From contig DHKB01000027.1 in NCBI GenBank assembly GCA_002407045.1, positions 1 through 5,041 of the forward strand: DNA of 5,041 bases, given 5' to 3'. Positions within the stretch are counted from its first letter, which is position 1; every line of letters starts with the position of its first letter. Source of the stretch: Candidatus Bruticola papionis (lineage in GTDB: Bacteria; Vulcanimicrobiota; Xenobia; Xenobiales; Xenobiaceae). Below, piece after piece: positions 4,460-5,041 of this stretch. Below the pieces are notes generated by a model. That model was not told where the DNA came from. It was given only the letters and a program-made list of their open reading frames with translations, and made no database searches. The position numbers and the translations under genes were made by a program.

Positions 4460-5041
4460 CTAACGGATAAAGTTGGTGCGCTTAAAAGGCTCAATTTCTG
4501 GCAAAGGCTCTTTGGCTGCGGCTATACTTTTAAGCATCCAGGCCATGTTGTAGCCTAAGGTGCGCATAGTCTGTAAACCTTCCTCATCTTGGGCCACATC
4601 GTCGGCCTGAGAACCGTGCACGCCGTTCCAATATTGTGACGACACAATAGGCATACGGTTAATAGTAAAATATTTATTTAAACGATCAAAGGTAGTCGTC
4701 ACACCGCCACGGCGAGCGCTGGCAATAGCTGCCGCAGGCTTAAAGGCTAAAGAGCCTTTGCTAGCCAAGAAAGCGCGATCCAAAAGTGCACACAAAGCGC
4801 CGTTGGGGCCGGCATAGTAAACGGGCGACCCGATCACGATGCCATCAGCTTCGCGCATAAGTTGCAACATTTCATTGGCTGGATCATCATTAAAAGCACA
4901 ACGCCCCAAGTTAGCACAAGCGCCACAAGCTACACAACCATGCACAGCACCTTTACCAATATGGAAAATTTGGGTCTCAATACCGTTTTTTTCCAAAGCT
5001 CCAGCCACTTCTTTTAAAGCTGTATAAGTACAACCTTTTTC
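4460..5041 (-). CDS. Flavodoxin-fold iron-sulfur flavoprotein / NAD(P)H-dependent FMN oxidoreductase (5' partial)
   Basis: The - strand frame is open from the window edge to TAG at 4460-4462 and encodes 193 residues. Members of this family bind FMN in a flavodoxin-like fold and pass electrons between nicotinamide cofactors, ferredoxins and small acceptors in the cytoplasm. Counting from the window edge, EKGCTYTALKEV (1-12) follows where relatives carry the phosphate-binding NGSPR motif, so only about 10-15 N-terminal residues should be missing. A compact cysteine motif C-x2-C-x2-C-x5-C (Cys36, 39, 42, 48) matches the pattern of the Methanosarcina Isf family and suggests a 4Fe-4S cluster. GSPVYYAGPNG (about 80-90) is the FMN-contacting loop, and ASARRGG plus SSQYWNGVHG are family-typical. 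The GTG at 5006-5008 is an internal Val, not the start. The gene converges on pth and does not belong to the housekeeping block. Physiological substrate is unknown. Confidence 0.9.
   Translation of the reverse strand, partial: EKGCTYTALKEVAGALEKNGIETQIFHIGKGAVHGCVACGACANLGRCAFNDDPANEMLQLMREADGIVIGSPVYYAGPNGALCALLDRAFLASKGSLAFKPAAAIASARRGGVTTTFDRLNKYFTINRMPIVSSQYWNGVHGSQADDVAQDEEGLQTMRTLGYNMAWMLKSIAAAKEPLPEIEPFKRTNFIR

Noticed and set aside
4355..4558. + strand ORF of 67 codons after pth
   Set aside because: It begins inside the terminator stem and runs into the antisense of the flavoprotein gene, with no motifs.
4460..5008. GTG at 5006-5008 as the flavoprotein start
   Set aside because: The frame stays open to the window edge and the extra residues (EKGCTYTALKE) match the family, so the true start lies outside the window.
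4839..5027. + strand ORF opposite the flavoprotein
   Set aside because: It is antisense to the conserved cysteine and FMN motifs and has no ribosome site.

Overview
The window carries a conserved bacterial housekeeping block on the + strand, glmU - prs - rplY(ctc) - pth, preceded by the 3' end of another + strand gene and followed by a convergent - strand gene for an iron-sulfur flavoprotein. Gene order, AGGAGG-type ribosome binding sites, the two-domain L25/CTC protein and a TTG start point to Bacillota (Firmicutes), where the usual order is spoVG - glmU - prs - ctc - pth. The protein sequences look more like an anaerobic Clostridia or Negativicutes lineage than Bacillus. That finer placement is inference. 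I see no phage, IS, CRISPR, tRNA or rRNA sequence.

Layout. 1-136: the Ala/Pro/Gln-rich C-terminal tail of an upstream protein, built from 18-bp repeats. 164-199: a rho-independent terminator. 200-358: a leader before glmU that holds a bulged hairpin. 359-1726: glmU. 1754-2785: prs, 27 bases downstream, with an N-terminal extension. 2786-3021: a structured 236-base gap with a near-consensus sigma-A promoter embedded in inverted repeats, then a leader of about 125 bases ahead of rplY. 3022-3660: rplY. 3724-4305: pth, read from a TTG start. 4346-4398: a strong bidirectional terminator, followed by a second GC-rich hairpin at 4400-4439. 4460-5041: the flavoprotein on the - strand, cut at its 5' end by the window edge.

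How the genes work together. GlmU makes UDP-GlcNAc for cell wall synthesis. Prs makes PRPP for nucleotides, histidine, tryptophan and NAD. L25/CTC binds 5S rRNA, and Pth recycles peptidyl-tRNA. All are growth-linked core functions. glmU and prs look co-transcribed. rplY-pth can be driven from its own promoter as well as by read-through from prs. In many Bacillota mfd follows pth, but here the block ends at a terminator facing a convergent accessory gene.

The genes themselves are ordinary. The most interesting signal is in the rplY leader: a perfect 10-bp stem whose loop is complementary to the rplY Shine-Dalgarno sequence (candidate pseudoknot). It sits downstream of a promoter nested in two perfect inverted repeats. 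I found no evidence of an entirely new system.
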